From Anaerolineae bacterium (GTDB lineage: Bacteria; Chloroflexota; Anaerolineae; Anaerolineales; Villigracilaceae): 7,950 nt of DNA. Made by a program: the position numbers and the translations under genes. Numbering within the stretch: position 1 is the first letter of the stretch; every line of letters starts with the position of its first letter. The DNA is taken from positions 1 through 7,950 of the forward strand of contig DQGV01000390.1 of the NCBI GenBank assembly GCA_003524705.1, read 5' to 3'. This document shows, piece after piece, positions 1-5,390 of this stretch. A model generated the notes under the pieces. The model did not search any database and was not told the DNA's origin. It saw nothing but the letters and a program-made list of their open reading frames with translations.

Positions 1-291
1 TACAATTGCTAAAAATGTCGGGTATAACGGCGCACGGAAAGATGTATACAAACCATATTCAGGGTCATAATCTTTTGCGGTAGATAAATCAAAATCTACA
101 TATTGCGCCAACATTTGCAAATCATCTTCGGCATACCAACGGAATCCATTTCCAGATGCAATGCTTCGCGCGAGCATGTCATATTGAAACATATCATCTA
201 AACCGATACCAAGATTTGATGTTAAAAAAACAGGCACAAGTCTGAATATCAGTGCGATGATGTAAATACGAACAGGGAAAGATAATTTCAT
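1..291 (-). CDS. N-terminal part of a GT-C (ArnT/PMT-like, GT39-type) membrane glycosyltransferase, cut by the window edge
   Basis: Reading the minus strand from an ATG at 291 gives 97 uninterrupted codons to the left edge of the window, so the gene is partial at its 3' end. The product starts with a short basic stretch and a hydrophobic segment (about residues 8-24, IYIIALIFRLVPVFL). A luminal-type loop follows with the acidic pair LDD at residues 31-33, then FQYDMLARSIASGNGF and, further on, FRAPLYPTFLAIV entering the next membrane helix. A Asp-Asp or Asp-Glu pair in the first outer loop, followed by a Y-x-x-x-A-x-x-I-x-x-G pattern and an R-x-P-x-YP segment, is typical of GT-C enzymes that use polyprenyl-phosphate sugars (ArnT and PMT relatives). 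The acceptor and sugar cannot be told. There is no Shine-Dalgarno site before the ATG. Instead a perfect TATAAT lies 6 nt upstream, so the mRNA may be leaderless. The family assignment rests on the N-terminal part only. Confidence 0.72.
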   Translation of the reverse strand, partial: MKLSFPVRIYIIALIFRLVPVFLTSNLGIGLDDMFQYDMLARSIASGNGFRWYAEDDLQMLAQYVDFDLSTAKDYDPEYGLYTSFRAPLYPTFLAIV

Positions 292-297
292 TTTAGG

Positions 298-303
298 ATT
301 ATA
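298..303 (-). promoter_or_regulatory. Candidate -10 box for the left glycosyltransferase (leaderless type)
   Basis: The minus strand reads TATAAT, then six bases, then the ATG at 291. A start site 7 nt downstream of the hexamer would fall on the A of the ATG, giving a leaderless transcript. The -35 region is weak: only poor matches such as TTCGCT lie near the expected distance, inside the neighbouring inverted-repeat element. The first T of the hexamer is also the last base of that element. Confidence 0.45.
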
Positions 304-389
304 TGTCACTCTGAGCGTAGCGAAGAGTCTCTACCATAATCACGGAGCTTCTTCACCACAAAGAACAAAAACGTGGCTCAGAATGACAT
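303..389. repeat. 87-bp inverted-repeat element (REP/MITE-like) between the SET gene and the glycosyltransferase gene
   Basis: The ends are 14-bp inverted repeats with one mismatch: 303-316 reads atgtcactctgagc, and 376-389 is the complement of atgtcattctgagc. Inside them a second imperfect pair (322-331 with 345-354, 8 of 10 complementary) allows a nested fold. The element fills nearly the whole gap between the end of the SET gene (394) and the start of the glycosyltransferase gene (291). It contains no credible ORF. No T-run follows the stem on either strand, so it is not a plain intrinsic terminator. I recall the end sequence resembling short dispersed elements in Chloroflexota and Bacteroidota genomes, but that is memory and not a search result. 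Confidence 0.6.
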
Positions 390-393
390 TGCA

Positions 394-894
394 CTATTTA
401 TTCAAATTCTCAATTCGTCTTGCCAAATAAGGTGAAAAATAATTTTTATATTTCACCCACAAACCTGGATTCTTCCAATCATTGCCGGTCACTTTTTTTC
501 TACAAATTGATGAACCACATAAACAATCAAATTCATCATACGGTTCGTCGTCAGACATGGCGTAATCAAAACATAATTCTTCGCCCGCTTGCACATCGCG
601 CATCGTCACCAAACCGATTTGACCTGAAAAGCCCAAATTTGGTTCACATGAATGATTGAAACAATCATTCGGTTCTTTTTCTTCAGCCGTCAACAAATAT
701 AAATCTTCGTCAATTTGAATCACGCGTTGTGTAAAACGCGGCATGTTTGGGTCTAAATCTTTTTTCTGGGCAATCGTGCCACCCCATAAAGAGACCAATT
801 CATCTTTTGGAATAAATTCTTTTGCGAAGACACTACATCCGCCGCGTGGATTTTCTCTCGCTTCACATTTTGGATTCAGATATGAATGATTCAT
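394..894 (-). CDS. SET-domain protein with post-SET zinc motif (putative protein-lysine methyltransferase)
   Basis: This 166-residue protein is essentially a bare SET domain, predicted to transfer a methyl group from S-adenosylmethionine to a lysine side chain. The first conserved block is NPRGGCSVFA (15-24), corresponding to the RGxGVFA motif that contacts SAM. The NHSCEPN block is at 80-86 and the GEELCFDY block, with the catalytic-type tyrosine, is at 104-111. A post-SET motif CLCGSSIC gives Cys124, Cys126 and Cys131; with Cys83 of NHSC this makes the four ligands expected for the structural zinc. All hallmark residues are intact, so it should be active. The substrate is unknown; bacterial members may act on ribosomal, DNA-binding or other proteins. 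The start at 894 is supported by the domain boundary. The only ribosome-site candidate is a weak GAGG about 4 nt before it. The gene lies behind the potC terminator, so it is probably transcribed apart from the transporter. Confidence 0.86.
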   Translation of the reverse strand: MNHSYLNPKCEARENPRGGCSVFAKEFIPKDELVSLWGGTIAQKKDLDPNMPRFTQRVIQIDEDLYLLTAEEKEPNDCFNHSCEPNLGFSGQIGLVTMRDVQAGEELCFDYAMSDDEPYDEFDCLCGSSICRKKVTGNDWKNPGLWVKYKNYFSPYLARRIENLNK

Positions 895-896
895 TG

Positions 897-1003
897 CGCC
901 TCACTCGTCGGGGATAATTGATTCTTGCTTCGTGCAACATCTGTTTCGGGGATAATGATTCTGCCGACGCGCGTGAAGCAGGTTTCATGTCTAGTATGAG
1001 GCG
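897..1003. repeat. Repeat-like non-coding element upstream of the SET gene
   Basis: The stretch is bounded by 7-bp perfect inverted repeats (cgcctca at 897-903 and its complement at 997-1003). Inside are two near-identical direct copies of tcggggataattgattct (908-925) and tcggggataatgattct (946-962), spaced 38 bp apart. There are further inverted pairs: 906-911 with 964-969 (perfect) and 926-935 with 971-980 (8 of 10). Such dense internal symmetry suggests a structured dispersed repeat or a regulatory site. It reaches to within 3 bp of the SET start codon. A short minus-strand frame is open across it, but it has no start with a ribosome site and no recognisable family. Confidence 0.45.
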
Positions 1004-1028
1004 TGAAAGTATTTTTTATCATGCTGTA

Positions 1029-1071
1029 ATTATAAAAGAAACAATCCCCAATTGAGTTGGAGATTGTTTCT
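1029..1071 (-). terminator. Rho-independent terminator after potC
   Basis: Reading the minus strand, a 10-bp perfect stem (1062-1071 with 1037-1046) continues past one mismatch into four more pairs around a 5-nt loop (1052-1056). A T-rich tail (TTTTATAATT) follows. It begins 22 nt beyond the end of potC and therefore ends the potABC transcript before the SET gene. The tail contains a chance TATAAT. Confidence 0.8.
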
Positions 1072-1093
1072 TCATCGCTATGACATACATCAA

Positions 1094-1900
1094 TTATTTA
1101 TTTTCACCTTCAGTATCAGATGCACCAGCCGAAATTCTTTGCGCGAGAAAAATCGGAATGAAGGTAATCAAAATCACAAAAGTTGCCACTACGTTTGTAA
1201 CGGGTCTATCGCGCGGGCGTGTGAGTTGACTGAAAATCCAAATGGGAAGCGTGGTTTGTTGACCAGCTGTAAAAGTTGTCACGATAACTTCATCAAACGA
1301 AAGTGCAAAGGCTAACATGCCACCTGCTAATAATGCGGTGGCGATGTTTGGCAAAACAACATAACGAAAAGTTTGAAATGAATTTGCGCCTAAATCCATC
1401 GAGGCTTCAATCATGGATGCACTCGTGCGCCTGAAACGTGCAAGCACATTGTTATACACTACGACCACACAAAATGTAGCGTGACCAATCACAATCGTCC
1501 AAAACGAAAATGGAATATCCATGCCACCCATTGCAGTGCGCAATGCAATGCCAGAGACGATGCCGGGTAAGGCAATTGGCAAAACCAATAAAAACGAAAT
1601 TGATTCTCGTCCGAAAAAGTTACTGCGATAGACTGCTGCCGCGGCAAGCGTGCCTAAAATCAAAGCGGCGATGGTGGCAATTGTTGCAACTTGAAGTGAG
1701 AGAATTAACGAACGCCATAAGTCGGCGCGTCCTAAGGCAACGCCAAACCATTTGGTTGTAAAGCCCGGTAATGGGAATGTGTATGTGGTTTCATCTGGCG
1801 TAAAAGTGTAGAGAAAAATTATCAACATTGGAACGTGCAAAAATAACAATGTTCCAATGGCGGCAATCGTTAATGGTAAAGGCGCTTTTTTAGAGTGCAT
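1094..1900 (-). CDS. potC: Polyamine ABC transporter permease, PotC/PotI type
   Basis: A 268-residue inner-membrane permease of the binding-protein-dependent transport family. Hydrophobic segments lie near residues 10-32, 66-90, 101-122, 134-155, 186-204 and 236-255, the six spans expected. The cytoplasmic EAA loop that docks onto the ATPase is [20 protein letters not shown] (165-184), with conserved Glu165, Gly171 and the LP at 183-184. The segment [11 protein letters not shown] (198-208) is characteristic of the PotC/PotI branch. The start at 1900 overlaps the end of potB by 11 nt and has GGGAG with 6-nt spacing. A terminator follows directly, making this the last gene of the unit. Its length is normal for the family. 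Substrate specificity (spermidine, putrescine or a related cation) is inferred from the operon, not from this protein alone. Confidence 0.9.
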   Translation of the reverse strand: MHSKKAPLPLTIAAIGTLLFLHVPMLIIFLYTFTPDETTYTFPLPGFTTKWFGVALGRADLWRSLILSLQVATIATIAALILGTLAAAAVYRSNFFGRESISFLLVLPIALPGIVSGIALRTAMGGMDIPFSFWTIVIGHATFCVVVVYNNVLARFRRTSASMIEASMDLGANSFQTFRYVVLPNIATALLAGGMLAFALSFDEVIVTTFTAGQQTTLPIWIFSQLTRPRDRPVTNVVATFVILITFIPIFLAQRISAGASDTEGENK

Positions 1901-2795
1901 CGAATGCTCCCAGTTTGCGAGCGACCAATAAATAAATAATCATAATGGCTACGGGACCCATTGTCATTGCGGCGGCGAGGGGAATATTCCCTGCTGTGCC
2001 TTGATAAGAATAGACCGCTTGCCCAATAAAGAATTTTGAATTTCCAATCGCAAGCGGAATAATAAAGTCACCTAGTGTTAGGGAAAAAGTAAAAATGGAG
2101 CCAGCAATCACACCAGGGAATGACATTGGCAAAATAACTGTTCTAAAAGTTTGCAAAGGTCTTGCGCCTAGATCACTAGAGGCTTCTACCAATGAATTCG
2201 GCACACGCTCTAATGCAGTTTGTATTGGGATAATCATGTACGGAAGCCAGATATATACAAATACTATAAACATTCCCAATGGTGATAATGCTAAAGATGA
2301 ACCGCCGAAACTTTCAAAACTCAATAACCATTCTAACAAACCGCTTAATCCAAATAGATTAATAAAGTAAGACAAAATGCCTTCTTGAGCCAGAATCAAT
2401 TTCCATGAATACACACGCACCAAATAACTTGACCATAATGGAATCGTCACGCCGATTAACAGCCAAGTCTTCAAACGGCGTGATGCATATTTGGCAATGT
2501 AATAAGCAAGTGGAAAAGAAATAATTGCAGAGGCAATCGTCACAAAAAATGCCATGGTGGCTGTGCGTGTAAAAATTTCACGGTTGGCTGGCGTAAAAAT
2601 TTGAGCATACGTCCGCAATGTAAACTCGCGGACGATGAGACCTGTAAAATCATCAATGTAATAAAAACTGTTAATCAAAAGTGCAAACAGAGAACCAAGA
2701 TACACCACCACCATGTACAACATCGGCGGGGCGAGGAATAACCACAAAACCAATTTCGGACGTTGATAAAAGTATGTTGAAAGGCGCGTCAACAT
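1890..2795 (-). CDS. potB: Polyamine ABC transporter permease, PotB/PotH type
   Basis: A 301-residue inner-membrane permease that pairs with PotC to form the transport channel. It has a first span at about 16-42 preceded by a basic N-terminus, further spans near 78-102, 111-128, 172-193, 226-250 and 275-293, and the EAA loop [20 protein letters not shown] (204-223) that contacts PotA. The segment [13 protein letters not shown] (235-247) is typical of PotB/PotH. An in-frame ATG 15 nt further upstream (2810) would add five residues inside the end of potA. I prefer 2795 because it is preceded by GGGAG with 6-nt spacing, the same arrangement as potC, and leaves a 1-nt gap after the potA stop. The 2810 ATG has no ribosome site. 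Translation is probably coupled to potA. Confidence 0.9.
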   Translation of the reverse strand: MLTRLSTYFYQRPKLVLWLFLAPPMLYMVVVYLGSLFALLINSFYYIDDFTGLIVREFTLRTYAQIFTPANREIFTRTATMAFFVTIASAIISFPLAYYIAKYASRRLKTWLLIGVTIPLWSSYLVRVYSWKLILAQEGILSYFINLFGLSGLLEWLLSFESFGGSSLALSPLGMFIVFVYIWLPYMIIPIQTALERVPNSLVEASSDLGARPLQTFRTVILPMSFPGVIAGSIFTFSLTLGDFIIPLAIGNSKFFIGQAVYSYQGTAGNIPLAAAMTMGPVAIMIIYLLVARKLGAFDAL

Positions 2796-2796
2796 C

Positions 2797-3837
2797 TTAC
2801 GCTCCCACATAACTAATGTGGTCTTTTTGCCAATACAACTTTACTTTTTGTCCTCTAGCGGCAAGCACATCCATAGAAGTAGTTTTCAAGTTTTGCTCAA
2901 CGACCACTAAATCAATGCCACCATCTACTTCTACAAGATAACGTGTATATAAACCTAAATAAACCACATCACGTATGATTCCGTTTACAAAAAGCATACT
3001 GGTTGTAATGGTTTGTTCCATTTGACCTAGATGAATCTTTTCGGGGCGAATGGAAAATGTTTGTTCTGAACCAGTGATGCGTTTGGCAACTTCGCCACTT
3101 ACTAGATTGGATGTCCCCACAAAGCCTGCCACAAAGGTTGAAGCGGGTCTTTCGTAGATTTCAGCAGGTGAGCCAACCTGTTCAATTTTCCCATGATTGA
3201 AGACAGCGATTCTGTCACTCATGGTGATGGCTTCTTCTTGGTCATGTGTGACGAAAATAAATGTAATGCCGACGCGTTTTTGAATTGCTTTTAATTCCAC
3301 TTGCATTTGCTGGCGCAATTTCAAGTCTAATGCGCCGAGTGGTTCGTCGAGTAGCAAAACTTTGGGGTGATTGATCAAGGCTCGCGCAAGTGCGACGCGT
3401 TGTCTTTGTCCGCCGGAGAGTTGCGAAGGTTTGCGTGAAGCAAATCCTTTGAGTTGAACTAAATCCAGCATTTCATCAACGCGTTTTTCTCGTTCGGCTT
3501 TTGGAACTTTCTTAATCATCAAACCATAAGCAATGTTATCGCCGACATTCATGTGCGGGAACAATGCATAATCTTGAAAAACAGTATTCACACTTCTTTC
3601 ATACGGTGGCAGATTTGAAACATCTTGCCCATATAAATAAATCTCACCACTGGTTGGTCTATCAAACCCCGCAATCATGCGTAAACAAGTTGTTTTCCCT
3701 GAACCTGATGGACCTAACATTGCAAAAAATTCACCATCATGAACTTCAAGGTCAACTTGGTCTACTGCTTTCACTTCGCCAAAATATCTACTGACTTGAT
3801 TAAATCGAATCGCTGGGGTTGAAGAAGAATTGGTCAT
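2797..3837 (-). CDS. potA: Polyamine ABC transporter ATP-binding protein PotA
   Basis: This 346-residue cytoplasmic ATPase energises the PotBC channel. All nucleotide-binding motifs are intact: Walker A GPSGSGKTT (42-50), Q-loop Gln88, signature LSGGQRQR (140-147), Walker B LLLLDEP (160-166), D-loop GALD (168-171) and the switch His198. Residues from about 245 form the C-terminal TOBE-like regulatory region, including the SIRPEKIHL segment (262-270) usual in PotA and related CUT1-like ATPases. Length is close to that of known PotA proteins. It is first of the potABC set and lies downstream of the PotD gene, separated by a strong terminator. No Shine-Dalgarno site precedes the ATG; a TATAAT 7 nt upstream suggests a leaderless start, which would let the ATPase and permeases be expressed independently of the receptor. 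Confidence 0.93.
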   Translation of the reverse strand: MTNSSSTPAIRFNQVSRYFGEVKAVDQVDLEVHDGEFFAMLGPSGSGKTTCLRMIAGFDRPTSGEIYLYGQDVSNLPPYERSVNTVFQDYALFPHMNVGDNIAYGLMIKKVPKAEREKRVDEMLDLVQLKGFASRKPSQLSGGQRQRVALARALINHPKVLLLDEPLGALDLKLRQQMQVELKAIQKRVGITFIFVTHDQEEAITMSDRIAVFNHGKIEQVGSPAEIYERPASTFVAGFVGTSNLVSGEVAKRITGSEQTFSIRPEKIHLGQMEQTITTSMLFVNGIIRDVVYLGLYTRYLVEVDGGIDLVVVEQNLKTTSMDVLAARGQKVKLYWQKDHISYVGA

Positions 3838-3844
3838 GAGTTTG

Positions 3845-3874
3845 ATTATATCTTTTGTTTAAAATAAATGAAAA
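3845..3874 (-). promoter_or_regulatory. Candidate promoter of potABC (leaderless type)
   Basis: A perfect TATAAT occupies 3845-3850 on the minus strand, seven bases before the potA ATG. A partial -35 (TTTTCA, 3869-3874, 4 of 6 consensus bases) lies 18 nt upstream. A transcript would start within about one base of the ATG. The -35 overlaps the T-tract of the potD terminator. The -10 match is clear from the sequence; activity is inferred. Confidence 0.5.
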
Positions 3875-3903
3875 AGATTCAGGCGCCCTCCTCGCCTGAA
3901 TCT
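3861..3903 (-). terminator. Rho-independent terminator between potD and potA
   Basis: On the minus strand an 11-bp perfect stem (3893-3903 with 3875-3885, containing cgcctg) encloses a 7-nt loop (3886-3892). It is followed by a T-rich tail (TTTTTCATTTATTTT). It starts 17 nt after the potD stop. It should end most receptor transcripts and give PotD more mRNA than PotABC, as is common for binding proteins of ABC importers. Confidence 0.9.
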
Positions 3904-3920
3904 AAAGTTAATGATTTGGA

Positions 3921-5093
3921 TTAACGTCCACCAATTACAGCGACATAGTTTGTGACCCATTCATGGTAAGGTACACAATCTTTTGAGCCGTCTGTACAAG
4001 TGGAAGTTGGGGTGCGCCACCAAACGATTTGGTCAAAGTTATTCAAACCGTTATTCACACAACCATCTGGTCCGAGTAATGGATTGTTTTCACAAGCATC
4101 CAAACGAACTGGAATGTTCTGGAACCAAGCCGCAAGGTCACCTTGTACTTTGGGGTTCAAAGACCATTCTAGCCAAGCATAAGCACAATTTACATGCTCA
4201 GAATCAACATGCAACATAGTGGAGTCAGCCCAACCCGTTGCGCCTTCAACAGGAACAACTTTTTCAATTGGAGCACCGGCGGCTTTCAACAAGTTGGCTT
4301 GGAAGGGCCAAGAACCAGAAGCCGCAACACCTTCATTAGTGAAATCATCCATTTGAATGAATGCATCATGCCAGTAGCGGTTAATCAAAGTGCGTTGTTG
4401 GCGCAGAAGTTCAATCGCGGCATTAAATTGGTCACGCGTTAAAGCGTATGGGTCATCAATACCAAGTTCAGGACGAGTGGCTTTCAAATATAAAGCTGCA
4501 TCTGCAACATAGATTGGACCATCATAAGCTTGAATACGTCCACGATTTGATTCACCATCTGGCAAAGTCATTTCTTCAAAGACTACATTCCAACTTGTCG
4601 GCGGTTCATCACCAAATACTTCAGTGTTATACATCAAAATATTTTGACCAGAAGAATAAGGCACACCATAATGTTTTCCATCTACAGTATGCCATGGAGC
4701 ATTCTGTAAGCGCGGGTCAATCTTGTCCCAACTTGGAATACGAGAAATATCAATTTCTTGAACACGACCACCAGAAATCAAACGATTCGAAGCGTCGCCA
4801 GAAGCAGTCACTAAATCAAAACCACCTTCATTCATCAATGCCACCATTTCATCTGATGTTGCGGCAGTCTTATTTGTAACCATACAACCAGTCTCGCCTT
4901 CAAACTGAGTCACCCAATCAAAGTCTGGGCTGGTTTCACCACGCTCAATATAGCCCGCCCAAGAGACGATGGAAAGTGCGCCTTCCATTTCACCAGAAGC
5001 AGAAGAACCACCACCGCCTGCACCAGCACAAGCCGAAAGAACAAAAGTAGATACGAGCAAAAGCACCATCAACTTAAACGTAAACTTTTTCAT
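3921..5093 (-). CDS. potD: PotD-like spermidine/putrescine-binding lipoprotein
   Basis: A 390-residue receptor that would capture polyamines outside the membrane and deliver them to PotBC. It begins with MKKFTFK, a hydrophobic core and the lipobox LSAC; Cys22 is the predicted lipidated residue, followed by a Gly/Ser linker typical of membrane-anchored solute receptors. The mature part opens with ALSIVSWAGYI (39-49), the start seen in the PotD/PotF fold. It has YGVPYSSGQNILMYN (142-156) and ATGWADS (285-291), whose Trp288/Asp290 correspond by recalled alignment to the Trp-x-Asp pair contacting polyamine in E. coli PotD. Six further cysteines (70, 303, 334, 345, 366, 373) are unusual and could form disulfides. 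The start has a strong AAGGAG with 6-nt spacing. It is the first gene of the transporter locus, with its own promoter and terminator. The exact ligand is not proven. Confidence 0.9.
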   Translation of the reverse strand: MKKFTFKLMVLLLVSTFVLSACAGAGGGGSSASGEMEGALSIVSWAGYIERGETSPDFDWVTQFEGETGCMVTNKTAATSDEMVALMNEGGFDLVTASGDASNRLISGGRVQEIDISRIPSWDKIDPRLQNAPWHTVDGKHYGVPYSSGQNILMYNTEVFGDEPPTSWNVVFEEMTLPDGESNRGRIQAYDGPIYVADAALYLKATRPELGIDDPYALTRDQFNAAIELLRQQRTLINRYWHDAFIQMDDFTNEGVAASGSWPFQANLLKAAGAPIEKVVPVEGATGWADSTMLHVDSEHVNCAYAWLEWSLNPKVQGDLAAWFQNIPVRLDACENNPLLGPDGCVNNGLNNFDQIVWWRTPTSTCTDGSKDCVPYHEWVTNYVAVIGGR

Positions 5094-5136
5094 CTCATTC
5101 TCCTTATTAAATTTTAAAAACTAAAAAAACAAACCA

Positions 5137-5170
5137 TCAAAAATTAAACAACCCCACTGCCACCTCCTTT
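5137..5170 (-). promoter_or_regulatory. Strong Shine-Dalgarno site with a possible 6-codon leader ORF in the potD leader
   Basis: The minus strand carries AAAGGAGGTG (5161-5170), an almost complete anti-16S match, some 70 nt before potD and unconnected to its ATG. Five bases after AGGAGG comes GTG (5155-5157), opening a frame VGLFNF then TGA (5137-5139). The stop overlaps an ATG (TGATG) that opens a second seven-codon frame ending at 5114. Translation of either is unproven. The placement suggests a leader peptide or a ribosome-binding regulatory site acting on potD. Confidence 0.35.
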
Positions 5171-5218
5171 CAGGTAATAAGATATACACCCGCAGGAAAT
5201 AATAGATGCGATGTCTTA

Positions 5219-5247
5219 ATTATCATAGAATGAAAAATGGAAGTCAA
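5219..5247 (-). promoter_or_regulatory. Sigma-70-type promoter of potD
   Basis: On the minus strand TTGACT (5242-5247) and GATAAT (5219-5224) each match consensus at five of six positions, with the ideal 17-nt spacer. The start site would be near 5212, giving a 5' leader of about 119 nt before the potD ATG. It is the best-formed promoter in the window and matches the high expression expected for a receptor. Confidence 0.7.
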
Positions 5248-5355
5248 ATTTTGTTTTCCGATTACGACAACCGCCTCAGCCTACGGTTTAACCTGTTTCA
5301 CCCGCGTCAACAGAGTCCACATATAGACAACTTTTCCCCTCAACCCTCCACAGGG

Positions 5356-5361
5356 TATAAT
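5356..5361 (+). promoter_or_regulatory. Candidate -10 box for the acyl-CoA dehydrogenase operon
   Basis: A perfect TATAAT precedes the gene and would start RNA near 5368, about 23 nt before the chosen ATG and just ahead of the GGAG at 5375-5378. The -35 region is weak: tttccc sits at 17-nt spacing, and the better tagaca (5324-5329) is too distant at 26 nt. The promoter may therefore depend on an activator. Confidence 0.5.
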
Positions 5362-5390
5362 TCAAAAAAAATTTGGAGAACTATTTTTCA

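Larger units (their letters stand above)
5094..5390. other. Divergent intergenic control region between potD and the acyl-CoA dehydrogenase gene
   Basis: This 297-bp gap separates the two head-to-head operons. It holds the potD promoter and its long leader on the minus side and the acyl-CoA dehydrogenase -10 box on the plus side. Between the two promoters (about 5250-5350) I see no protein-coding frame and no convincing operator palindrome, only a short imperfect pair aaccg/cggtt near 5269-5289. The nearby short frames have no ribosome site or family likeness. Confidence 0.6.

Noticed and set aside
896..1010. A minus-strand frame of some 35 codons open across the repeat-like element (reading RHETCFTRVGR...)
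   Set aside because: It has no start codon with a ribosome site, coincides with the direct and inverted repeats, and ends at the SET start codon; likely non-coding.
1029..1034. TATAAT on the minus strand as a promoter for the SET gene
   Set aside because: It lies in the T-tail of the potC terminator, no acceptable -35 is found at 16-18 nt, and it is about 135 nt from the SET start. It cannot be excluded but is not supported.
2796..2810. ATG at 2810 as the potB start
   Set aside because: It lacks a ribosome site and lies within the end of potA; the ATG at 2795 has GGGAG at 6-nt spacing, matching potC.
4448..4879. A 143-codon open frame on the plus strand inside potD
   Set aside because: It is antisense to a well-supported lipoprotein gene, has no ribosome site, and its His/Gln/Leu-rich composition is that of an out-of-frame shadow.
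5094..5212. A known metabolite riboswitch in the potD leader
   Set aside because: I could not recognise a conserved riboswitch core; only a short possible pairing (ACCT with AGGT) around the Shine-Dalgarno site is visible.
5373..5390. TTG at 5373 as the acyl-CoA dehydrogenase start
   Set aside because: The codon overlaps the only Shine-Dalgarno candidate (GGAG) and has no ribosome site upstream; the ATG at 5391 gives the usual N-terminus for the family.
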